Positions 1 to 6,229 of a stretch of DNA of 33,640 bases are shown here, piece after piece. Every line of letters starts with the position of its first letter. The first letter of the stretch is position 1. The stretch is from positions 1 to 33,640 of the forward strand of contig JAAYDO010000126.1 in assembly GCA_012729225.1 (NCBI GenBank). Direction: 5' to 3'. This stretch comes from Bacteroidales bacterium (lineage in GTDB: Bacteria > Bacteroidota > Bacteroidia > Bacteroidales > Bacteroidaceae). The notes under the pieces were generated by a model. That model had not been told where the DNA came from. It saw nothing but the letters and a program-made list of their open reading frames with translations, and did not search any database. Position numbers and translations under genes: made by a program.

Positions 1-48
1 CAAAATGCGGCTTCGTGGGTGCTTGTGACAGATTTTACATCAAAAAAG

Positions 49-75
49 CGGCATAGAAAGAATCTTTCCATGCCG
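49..75 (-). terminator. Hairpin, probable minus-strand terminator
   Basis: The 12-base arms 49-60 and 64-75 pair with one A/C mismatch around a 3-base loop. Six A bases at 42-47 would be a U tract on a minus-strand transcript. No minus-strand gene is seen just upstream of it, so its client is unknown. Confidence 0.35.
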
Positions 76-94
76 TGCCTGTAAAAAAACAAAT

Positions 95-126
95 AAGAGG
101 ATGTGCCTATTTTGACACACCCTCTT
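95..126 (+). terminator. Hairpin, possible terminator of an upstream gene
   Basis: AAGAGG at 95-100 pairs with CCTCTT at 121-126, and TGTG at 102-105 with CACA at 116-119 plus one flanking pair. There is one mismatch and a 10-base loop. Only a short TTTATA follows, so termination is weakly supported. It may end a plus-strand gene lying before the window. Otherwise 1-295 shows no gene. Confidence 0.3.
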
Positions 127-295
127 TATAATGAATCATCCTAAAAAGTTGCAAGTCATACATAACAAATGATTCTGGGTTGTTGCGTGATAAAAGACCT
201 CTATTGAAACATACAAATACACGTATAATCACGATAAGTGATACAGGGAACAAAGATTTTCCACTGCCAAACCCTCACATCTCATCTAAAAAGAG

Positions 296-303
296 TACAT
301 TTG
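296..303 (+). promoter_or_regulatory. Bacteroidetes-type -7 element for cdd
   Basis: TACATTTG matches the Bacteroidetes -7 consensus TAnnTTTG. No clear TTTG is seen at the -33 position. It lies 27 bases before the ATG at 331. That argues against the longer reading frame opening at 238, which would start upstream of the promoter. Confidence 0.5.
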
Positions 304-330
304 CAAATACAATCGCAATCTTCAGACTAT

Positions 331-810
331 ATGAAACAAATGGACATCCTCTTCTCCATAGACATCAAGAAGGAAAAAGAACTCACACTCAAAGAACTCA
401 CACTGATTGATGAAGCCCGCCGTGCCACTTATCGCAGTTATGCCCCCTACTCCCACTTCTCCGTGGGTGCGGCAGCAGAACTCGAAGACGGCACCATCGT
501 GACAGGTAGCAATCAAGAGAATGCAGCCTATCCATCAGGACTCTGTGCTGAGCGTACCGCTGTGTTCTACGCCAACTCACGCTACCCCGACCTCTCCATT
601 CGTCGCCTGTGCATCGTGGCACGAGACACCGAAGGGAAGTTTCTCTCTCGCCCAATCTCTCCCTGCGGTGCCTGTCGTCAAGCACTCTTAGAGAGCGAAC
701 AACGAAGCGGGAAACCCATTGAGGTGTTGCTGTATGGCACTGATTCTATCTACATCATCCACAGCATACAAGATCTTCTTCCCTTATGCTTTGATGAAAG
801 TTTCCTATGA
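331..810 (+). CDS. cdd: Cytidine deaminase
   Basis: Probably a cytosolic zinc-dependent cytidine/deoxycytidine deaminase of pyrimidine salvage, converting (deoxy)cytidine to (deoxy)uridine and ammonia. The 159-residue product has the family's zinc and catalytic signatures: CAE at residues 72-74, where Glu74 is the proton shuttle, and PCGAC at 111-115, giving the other two Cys ligands. The substrate-side motif SHFSVGAA is at 41-48. The frame is open back to 238, but the ATG at 331 is preferred because a TAnnTTTG promoter lies at 296-303; ATG 340 is an in-frame alternative. Length fits the homotetrameric class. It stands alone, with ridA downstream behind its own promoter. Confidence 0.93.
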   Translation: MKQMDILFSIDIKKEKELTLKELTLIDEARRATYRSYAPYSHFSVGAAAELEDGTIVTGSNQENAAYPSGLCAERTAVFYANSRYPDLSIRRLCIVARDTEGKFLSRPISPCGACRQALLESEQRSGKPIEVLLYGTDSIYIIHSIQDLLPLCFDESFL

Positions 811-852
811 TGAGTAATGGTGAAATAATCGCACCATTTACAAGCAGATTAT

Positions 853-883
853 TTTGTCAAGCAACAAGAAATATTTAACTTTG
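853..883 (+). promoter_or_regulatory. Promoter of ridA
   Basis: TTTG at 853-856, a 19-base spacer, then TAACTTTG at 876-883. This is a near-perfect Bacteroidetes primary sigma promoter (TTTG / TAnnTTTG). The ATG is 37 bases downstream. Confidence 0.75.
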
Positions 884-920
884 CAACCAATAAGAAAAAC
901 AAACAAGTAAATCAAGAAAA

Positions 921-1295
921 ATGAAAGTCATCAGCACAACAAAAGCTCCTGGGGCTATCGGTCCTTACAGCCAAGCCATCCAAGTAGGCAATCTCATATA
1001 CACTTCTGGACAGATTCCTATTAATCCCGCCACAGGTCATTTCGTAGAGGGAGGAATCAAGGAACAAACCCATCAATCTCTCACAAATGTAAAGGCCATT
1101 TTGGAGGAGGCTGGACTGACCATGCAGAATGTGGTGAAGACTACTGTATTTCTGGCTGACATGAACGACTTTGCCGACATGAACAGTGTGTATGCAGAGT
1201 TTTTCAGCGAACCCTATCCCGCTCGTTCTGCTGTAGCAGTGAAGACGCTCCCCAAGAATGCACTGGTGGAGATAGAGGTGGTGGCTGAGAAATAG
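921..1295 (+). CDS. ridA: RidA-family enamine/imine deaminase
   Basis: This 124-residue protein belongs to the RidA (YjgF/YER057c/UK114) family. Archetypal members hydrolyse reactive 2-aminoacrylate and other enamine/imine intermediates released by PLP enzymes such as threonine dehydratase. Conserved features are GPYSQA at 14-19, the TSGQIP strand at 28-33, the PARSAVAV segment with Arg102 (equivalent to catalytic Arg105 of E. coli RidA) and Glu117 in the VEIE strand. That places it with active RidA rather than Rid1-7 variants lacking the Arg. No signal peptide, so cytosolic; family members are trimers. It is monocistronic, with a clear promoter at 853-883 and a strong terminator at 1322-1359. 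Confidence 0.93.
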   Translation: MKVISTTKAPGAIGPYSQAIQVGNLIYTSGQIPINPATGHFVEGGIKEQTHQSLTNVKAILEEAGLTMQNVVKTTVFLADMNDFADMNSVYAEFFSEPYPARSAVAVKTLPKNALVEIEVVAEK

Positions 1296-1321
1296 ACCTC
1301 ATCAGTCTATAGACAAAAAAG

Positions 1322-1359
1322 AGAGAGGTGGGTCAGAAATAGAAGTGACCCACCTCTCT
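1322..1359. terminator. Bidirectional intrinsic terminator
   Basis: A perfect 14-bp stem (1322-1335 with 1346-1359) and a 10-base loop, with A6 at 1315-1320 and TTT after it. It sits between convergent ridA (+) and the lipoprotein gene ending at 1383 (-) and can serve both. Confidence 0.85.
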
Positions 1360-1382
1360 TTATGTGCATGCAACATGAGCAA

Positions 1383-2123
1383 TTAGTAGTATTCTATCAC
1401 ACGTGTCTCCACATAACGGAGCGTATCCAAAGAGTTAGGATCCTCATCCACTTCTCCTTCCGCACTCTCATGACTCAACATGAGCACCTTTCGTTTAAGC
1501 CAGTTTCCCTTTTCATCACGTTGTTCATCGTAAGTGTAGGTCGTGCTTTCATCAAACTCTGAGCCTGCAACATAGAAGTGGTGTTTGCTTCCAGACATGT
1601 TGCCTTCCGCATCATACGTGTAGTTGATAAGGCCTGCAGACTCCCAAGCACTCCAGTCATTCATCACCATACGACCATACTCGTCGTAGGAAATAGAGTC
1701 TGACCCAACCGCTGTCCAATATTCAAGTTGATGGTCGAGCGCCTGTTGATATTCACAGTTATAGCTTATGATCTGTCCCATTTCGTTTCTGGAAAGAAAC
1801 GCTGCATTCTCCGCTTTCGACATATCCATGAAACGATAAGAAAGGACAAAACCTTCAGGAGAGAAGAGAAGAGTGTCTTTTTCAACTTCACCATTGCCTT
1901 CTCTATCTTCCTCGTTATAAACGGTTGAAGTTATGACACGTTTGACAGGACCATAGAGATTGTACATGGCAAGGTCGGGAGAAGAGAACTGAAATTCAGA
2001 CACCTCTGTAGAATCCTTAGCACCATTTTTCTGAGAACCGCCAGAGCCTATGCAACTGCTGACAGTGATAGTTGTGAGAGTAGCAAATGCCGACACCCAC
2101 AAGAGATTCATCCATTTTGTCAT
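1383..2123 (-). CDS. YD-repeat-like lipoprotein of unknown function
   Basis: A 246-residue predicted lipoprotein. A hydrophobic signal segment ends in a lipobox-like VSSC, with the lipidated Cys at residue 24, then a Ser/Gly/Lys-rich linker. The mature part contains several short Tyr-Asp units (YDEYGRM, YTYDAEGN, TYDEQRDEKGN) that resemble the YD repeats of RHS-type proteins. Start: the frame is open to 2186, but that stretch holds the promoter (2175-2206), so the ATG at 2123, which opens the signal peptide, is chosen. No enzymatic motif is visible; related Bacteroidales lipoproteins are uncharacterised. It converges on ridA and shares its terminator. Confidence 0.8.
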   Translation of the reverse strand: MTKWMNLLWVSAFATLTTITVSSCIGSGGSQKNGAKDSTEVSEFQFSSPDLAMYNLYGPVKRVITSTVYNEEDREGNGEVEKDTLLFSPEGFVLSYRFMDMSKAENAAFLSRNEMGQIISYNCEYQQALDHQLEYWTAVGSDSISYDEYGRMVMNDWSAWESAGLINYTYDAEGNMSGSKHHFYVAGSEFDESTTYTYDEQRDEKGNWLKRKVLMLSHESAEGEVDEDPNSLDTLRYVETRVIEYY

Positions 2124-2174
2124 TGTTGTGTGGTTTTGATGATGATTAAAATAGCATGCTAATACTTGACAATG

Positions 2175-2206
2175 CAAAATTAGCAAATAAGTGATTGAAT
2201 AACAAA
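2175..2206 (-). promoter_or_regulatory. Promoter of the YD-repeat lipoprotein gene
   Basis: On the minus strand, TTTG (2203-2206), a 20-base spacer and TAATTTTG (2175-2182) match the Bacteroidetes promoter pattern. The start codon lies about 50 bases downstream. Confidence 0.6.
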
Positions 2207-2405
2207 TATATCATGTAAAAAAAGAACTACAAATAAGAAAATAGAATTCTTCTCCTTGCCTTTTTCAGCCTCAACCTTTAGAAAAAAGAACGTTTATTCT
2301 TCTATTTCAATAAGAATCCGCAACTTTGTCACACGCTGTCATGTGTTCTCCCTACATGTATAGATGAAAGACAGACGAGCAACCCTATATGAAAGTATAA
2401 TATAT

Positions 2406-2446
2406 AGACCATCCTCCTTTAAACCTTATGAGGCTACAGATGGTCT
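2406..2446 (+). other. Inverted repeat upstream of the GH8 gene
   Basis: AGACCATC (2406-2413) pairs with GATGGTCT (2439-2446), with further CTC/GAG pairing inside. It lies 51 bases before the GH8 start, in the leader or promoter region. No T tract follows, so it is not an obvious terminator. It could be an mRNA structure or an operator; neither is shown. The rest of 2207-2497 is AT-rich with no gene and no clean TAnnTTTG promoter. Confidence 0.35.
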
Positions 2447-2497
2447 TATGATGTATATTTCGAAATATTTTTCTAACCGACAAACATTTTACAAAAC

Positions 2498-3835
2498 ATG
2501 AAACAACTATTCAAAGCCATGCTTGTAGCATGTGCCCTGATGGCTGGACAAACTACGTATGCCGCAGAACCTTGGAAGAAAGGTGCGTTTGAAACAGGCA
2601 AGTACCGCAACCTTTTGGTAGAAATGGGCTACAAGAAAGAAGATGTGGACGCTAAACTCCAAGAAGTCTTCAACGATGTATTTTACGGTCCAAACAAAGT
2701 GTATTTCGAGGTGGGCGACACCATGGGTTACGTGTCTGACATCAAGAATCACGATGCAAGAACAGAGGGCATGTCGTATGGCATGATGATTGCCGTACAG
2801 TTTGACAAGAAGGACATCTTTGACCGCTTGTGGCGTTGGAGTCGCAAGTACATGCAACATCAAAGTGGCGAACGCGAAGGCTACTTCGCATGGAGTTGTC
2901 GCATAGATGGCACACAGAACTCCGCAGGTGCTGCCAGCGACGGCGAACTCTACTTCATCACGGCTCTGCTCTTTGCCTCCAATCGCTGGGGCAACGACAC
3001 CGGCATCAACTATAAGGCTGAGGCACAAAGAATCTTGAACTGCATCATGCCAAAGGAGATTGCAAGCCGTCCAGGAGGTGGCTTTGGTCAGCGTCCAGAG
3101 CAGGCTCAAGGAAATCAGCCTGAAAGAAAGCAAATGATGTATCTGATTGACCCTGAGACCAAGTTGATTACCTTCACACCTGATGGTTTTGGCCAGCGCT
3201 TCACAGACCCTTCTTATCATATCCCTGCATTCTATGAGGTATGGGCCAAGTGGGCTGACGATGGTCGCTCCGACTACTGGATGGAATGTGCAAAGGTCTC
3301 ACGAGAGTTTCTTCATAAGGCATGTGACGAGAAAACGGGATTGAATCCTGACAATTGCCAGTATGATGGCAGTCTGATGGAGGGATTTGGCGGTCGCAGA
3401 AATGGTGGCAACAACTTCCGTTACGACTCTTGGCGTGTGCCTATGAACATCGCACTGGACTACGGATGGAGTTGTGCCGACCAGGAATGGCAACGCCAGT
3501 ATGGCGAGAAGATTCAGAACTTCTTCTACTCTCAAGGTGTGAACGACTTCATGGATCAGTACCGCGTGGATGGCACTCTGCCTGAAGGTGGTGAAATCCT
3601 TGGTGCAGGTGGTTTCCGCAAACTGCGTCACTCTATAGGACTGGTGGCTACAACTGCTGCTGCCAGTCTCTTATGCAGCCACGACAAGAGCAAGGAATTT
3701 GTGGACGCATTCTGGAATGCAAAGCACGAGCCTTTTGAGGACGGTTATTTCGATGCTTACTACGATGGTCTGCTCCGTCTCTTCTCTTTCATGCATCTTA
3801 GTGGCAACTATCAGATCATCACTCCTAAAAAATAA
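2498..3835 (+). CDS. GH8 reducing-end xylose-releasing exo-oligoxylanase
   Basis: A 445-residue secreted glycoside hydrolase of family GH8. A signal peptide covers about residues 1-22 (cleavage after TYA), so it is probably periplasmic. Family landmarks are in order: the general acid Glu90 in ARTEGMSYGM, Asp148 in AASDGELYF, and the putative base Asp310 in YDSWRVPMN. These match the catalytic trio of Bacillus halodurans Rex (EC 3.2.1.156), which removes xylose from the reducing end of xylo-oligosaccharides. An endo-xylanase or other GH8 specificity cannot be excluded. A Gly/Gln/Pro-rich insertion at about 190-212 is unusual. Two GH43 genes nearby support a role in arabinoxylan oligosaccharide use. 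A strong terminator follows at 3858-3893. Confidence 0.88.
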   Translation: MKQLFKAMLVACALMAGQTTYAAEPWKKGAFETGKYRNLLVEMGYKKEDVDAKLQEVFNDVFYGPNKVYFEVGDTMGYVSDIKNHDARTEGMSYGMMIAVQFDKKDIFDRLWRWSRKYMQHQSGEREGYFAWSCRIDGTQNSAGAASDGELYFITALLFASNRWGNDTGINYKAEAQRILNCIMPKEIASRPGGGFGQRPEQAQGNQPERKQMMYLIDPETKLITFTPDGFGQRFTDPSYHIPAFYEVWAKWADDGRSDYWMECAKVSREFLHKACDEKTGLNPDNCQYDGSLMEGFGGRRNGGNNFRYDSWRVPMNIALDYGWSCADQEWQRQYGEKIQNFFYSQGVNDFMDQYRVDGTLPEGGEILGAGGFRKLRHSIGLVATTAAASLLCSHDKSKEFVDAFWNAKHEPFEDGYFDAYYDGLLRLFSFMHLSGNYQIITPKK

Positions 3836-3857
3836 TTTTATATCTATCTACTAAGAC

Positions 3858-3893
3858 AAAGAGACCGAGGCTATCTTGCTTCGGTCTCTTTTT
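3858..3893 (+). terminator. Intrinsic terminator of the GH8 gene
   Basis: A 13-bp stem (3858-3870 with 3879-3891, one G/T pair), an 8-base loop, and a TTTTT run at the 3' end. It lies 22 bases after the GH8 stop codon. Confidence 0.85.
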
Positions 3894-3904
3894 ATATGCT
3901 CGTT

Positions 3905-4315
3905 CCTGAAAAATGAAAATCATCTGGCACAACCCCTATTATTAGTGAAAGGAACGAATAAAAGCATGTGTGCACAAGGATGGAATAGCAGGATGGCAGT
4001 GCCATTTGCCACATCAAATGACCGAGGAGCTCTTCATGCTCCAACGAATAATGGTGGATGCGTCAATGAACAATGGTTCAATGGCAAACGAACAATGCTT
4101 CAAGTGTCGATGAACAATGGTGCGATGTTCCATGAACAATGGTGCGTTTTCACCTTCACAAGCGTTGAGTTATAGAATATACAGAAATCTTTGTATATGA
4201 ATAAGTTATAAAGCAAATCATAGTAAACATCATGGACTTCCCATGACCCTTGGAAGTGAAAAACACAAACATGGAGAAGAGTTCCACACTTATAGCCGTG
4301 GATGATGGGGCATCC
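3905..4315 (-). repeat. Interspersed 0.5-kb repeat, copy A (inverted), with five 22-bp-spaced units
   Basis: Non-coding. Read on the minus strand it aligns with the copies at 14957 and 24278. Its core is five 17-base units at 4129-4145, 4107-4123, 4085-4101, 4063-4079 and 4041-4057. Each starts exactly 22 bp from the next, with consensus GCACCATTGTTCRTTGG on the minus strand. After the array come ATGGCAGTGCCAT (4002-4014 region) and a stretch shared with copy B around ATTCCATCC. The part that would hold the element's first ~100 bases would overlap the gene ending at 4316, so this copy is 5'-truncated or diverged. It lies between convergent genes. The open frame at 3876-4175 is treated as fortuitous. 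Confidence 0.75.
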
Positions 4316-4582
4316 TCATCTTTTCTTCTTCAGAAAAGACTTCACACGCCTAAAACCCTCCACACCCAATATGGTGAGACCACCATATTGAAACGTCTTG
4401 GCAAGACCAAAAAAGATAACCCATAACGCACTCTTTGCGCCCACAGATAGATACTCGCTTGGCACAAGCATCTGAGCAAAAGAAAGTAGATAGCAAGGCA
4501 CACACAATGAAAGAACAATCACTCCCGTCCTAAATGAGAGTCCTTGCAGCCACATCTTTGCCTTCCTCCATAAATCCTTCAT
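4316..4582 (-). CDS. Small two-helix inner-membrane protein
   Basis: An 88-residue protein with a basic amphipathic N-terminus (MKDLWRKAKMWL), two hydrophobic stretches at about residues 20-40 and 50-72, and a basic tail ending KSFLKKKR. This predicts a hairpin inner-membrane protein with both ends in the cytoplasm. The order of a first helix, a short loop ending in SVGAKSALW and a second helix recalls the small 'transporter suffix domain' proteins, but that match is from memory and weak. An upstream TTG extends the frame by two codons; the ATG at 4582 is preferred. It is 178 bp beyond the GH43 operon and separated from it by a likely terminator, so it is probably a separate unit. Function unknown. 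Confidence 0.65.
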   Translation of the reverse strand: MKDLWRKAKMWLQGLSFRTGVIVLSLCVPCYLLSFAQMLVPSEYLSVGAKSALWVIFFGLAKTFQYGGLTILGVEGFRRVKSFLKKKR

Positions 4583-4702
4583 AGTCAATACTTATTGAGT
4601 GTTTCCGATAAGAAGCCACGAAGGTAGTGTTTTCTTCCCACATGACAAAGGATTCAGAACAATTTCTCTATTTTTTCTCATCAAGAGCTCATTGAAGCAC
4701 AA

Positions 4703-4732
4703 AAGATGAGACCCTGATAAGAGCCTCATCTT
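4703..4732 (-). terminator. Terminator of the GH43 operon
   Basis: AAGATGAG (4703-4710) pairs with CTCATCTT (4725-4732) around a 14-base loop that can pair further with wobbles. On the minus strand it is followed by TTTT. It lies 28 bases after the GH43 stop codon. Confidence 0.55.
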
Positions 4733-4760
4733 CATATAAATGTCTATGTAAAATAAGCGA

Positions 4761-6224
4761 TTAGTGATTGCGGAAATTCCACTTAGAGTTATCACTGTTG
4801 AAATCATACTCGGCAAGCGTTGGTGTGCAGTCGCCCGCAGAATAGAGCACCATGCGCTTGTTGATGCCTTCCTGTCCTGGAATCTGTTTAGGCATGATGC
4901 GGAAAGTACCATCGGTGAGTTGTTCAATGCGCCAGAGTTGCTCGGCAGCACCAGTAAATTCTGGCACAGAAGTAACCTCGCAGTCGGCTGTGGCAGCAAG
5001 AGCACGGTTCGTTCCCTCAATGGTAATCTTGAAGTAAGGATTGCTCAAATAGCCACCTGCCTCAGGCACTGCTGTGATTGTCCAACGCTGATGAGGGCGG
5101 AACATGTAATCGCCAATGCGGACATTGATGTTGCCTGAAGGCCATGTGCCAATCACATCCTGCAGTTTCTGGTTCTCTACTGGCTTAGGTGCTTCCTGCT
5201 GCTGATTGTTGTCACGAGGACCAAACATGCGCATGCCACCTTGCATACGTACGAAGTCCACAGAGAGTTCAAGTGAGTAACCACGACGCTCAGACTCAAT
5301 CATGTAAGTGCCTTCCTTGAAACGGTCACCAGCCACAGGCCAGTCGTTCTTCCAGAGGAGAGGACGAATGCCTAACACGCTGCGACCGCCTTGATCAAAG
5401 TCTGCCTCGTAGTGACATGACATAATCTCCACACCTTCATCAATGATGGTGCGACCAAAGTGACCAGGACCACACACACGGTCTCCAGCAGCAATGACCA
5501 TTTTACCTCCGCCATGGAACATGTCACGATTGACATTATCTATATAAGGACCAGTGACACTGCGTGAGCGACCCACCACAATGTTGTAGGTGGAATTGAC
5601 ACCATCGCAGCAAGTGCCATGAGTTCCAAGGAGATAATAGTAGCCATTGCGATAGATGAGGTCAGAAGCCTCGCAGTCAATAGCTATATCAATGGCTTCA
5701 TTTCCCTTGACACGCTCTCCTGTGTTAGGGTCAAGTTCGACAAGACGAATATTGCCAAAATAAGTACCATAACTCATCCAAAGGCGACCAGTAGTCGGGT
5801 CGAGGAGCACACCAGGGTCGATTGCGTCATTATCCTCCATACCATCGGAAGAAGCTACTTCTATAGCTGTGGAGTATTTGAAGTCTGGTGACTGAGGATC
5901 TAAGGTCTTGTTCCACATGGTGAGGATGCGTCCGTTGTGACCACCACCAAGACCACCACCTGTTGCACCATAGATGACGAGATAGCGATCGCCTATCTTG
6001 ATCACATCAGGAGCAGCACCACCACCTGGGCGCACACCACCTCCTTTCCAGTTCCAACCGTCTTCAGTGATGATACCACCACTGCCTGTGCCGAAAGTGT
6101 ACCACTTTCCATCACACTCAGCAAGTGTGGATGGGTCGTGGATATAAGGTTGTCCTGATTGAGCTGAAGCCGTTGTTGCCAGAAGAAGCGAACTGGCAAC
6201 TAATATGTTGCGTAGTATTTCCAT
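4761..6224 (-). CDS. GH43 arabinanase-like glycosidase with C-terminal beta-trefoil-like region
   Basis: A 487-residue secreted protein with a signal peptide of about residues 1-21. The five-bladed GH43 fold is indicated by the base Asp30 in HDPS, the pKa-modulating Asp136 in AIDPGV, and the general acid Glu185 in CEASDLI. Segments CCDGVNSTYNIVVGRS (205-220) and GPGH (252-255) are typical of endo-1,5-alpha-L-arabinanase-type GH43 members, so arabinan or arabinoxylan side chains are the likely substrate. The C-terminal ~120 residues (QRWTI, QLWRIEQL, SKWNFRNH) look like a ricin-type carbohydrate-binding trefoil. A Gln/Asn/Met-rich linker at about 336-352 separates them. It starts 5 bp after its upstream partner, so the two are co-transcribed. 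Confidence 0.85.
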   Translation of the reverse strand: MEILRNILVASSLLLATTASAQSGQPYIHDPSTLAECDGKWYTFGTGSGGIITEDGWNWKGGGVRPGGGAAPDVIKIGDRYLVIYGATGGGLGGGHNGRILTMWNKTLDPQSPDFKYSTAIEVASSDGMEDNDAIDPGVLLDPTTGRLWMSYGTYFGNIRLVELDPNTGERVKGNEAIDIAIDCEASDLIYRNGYYYLLGTHGTCCDGVNSTYNIVVGRSRSVTGPYIDNVNRDMFHGGGKMVIAAGDRVCGPGHFGRTIIDEGVEIMSCHYEADFDQGGRSVLGIRPLLWKNDWPVAGDRFKEGTYMIESERRGYSLELSVDFVRMQGGMRMFGPRDNNQQQEAPKPVENQKLQDVIGTWPSGNINVRIGDYMFRPHQRWTITAVPEAGGYLSNPYFKITIEGTNRALAATADCEVTSVPEFTGAAEQLWRIEQLTDGTFRIMPKQIPGQEGINKRMVLYSAGDCTPTLAEYDFNSDNSKWNFRNH

Positions 6225-6229
6225 TCTCT

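Noticed and set aside
24-45. Resemblance of TGACAGATTTT near the window start to the repeat block at 33557
   Set aside because: An eleven-base AT-rich match without neighbouring shared blocks is not convincing; a further copy cut off before position 1 cannot be judged.
238-330. N-terminal extension of cytidine deaminase from ATG 238
   Set aside because: The extension has no similarity to the enzyme family and spans the predicted promoter at 296-303.
3876-4175. Open frame in repeat copy A, with a similar peptide readable at 24383-24715 (MLQVSMNNGAM and NEQWCVF in both)
   Set aside because: The shared peptide follows from the shared DNA repeat. A 22-bp period shifts frame at each unit, and the matching frame in copy B (near 15250-15330) is broken by stop codons. 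No start signal or conserved full-length protein is seen.
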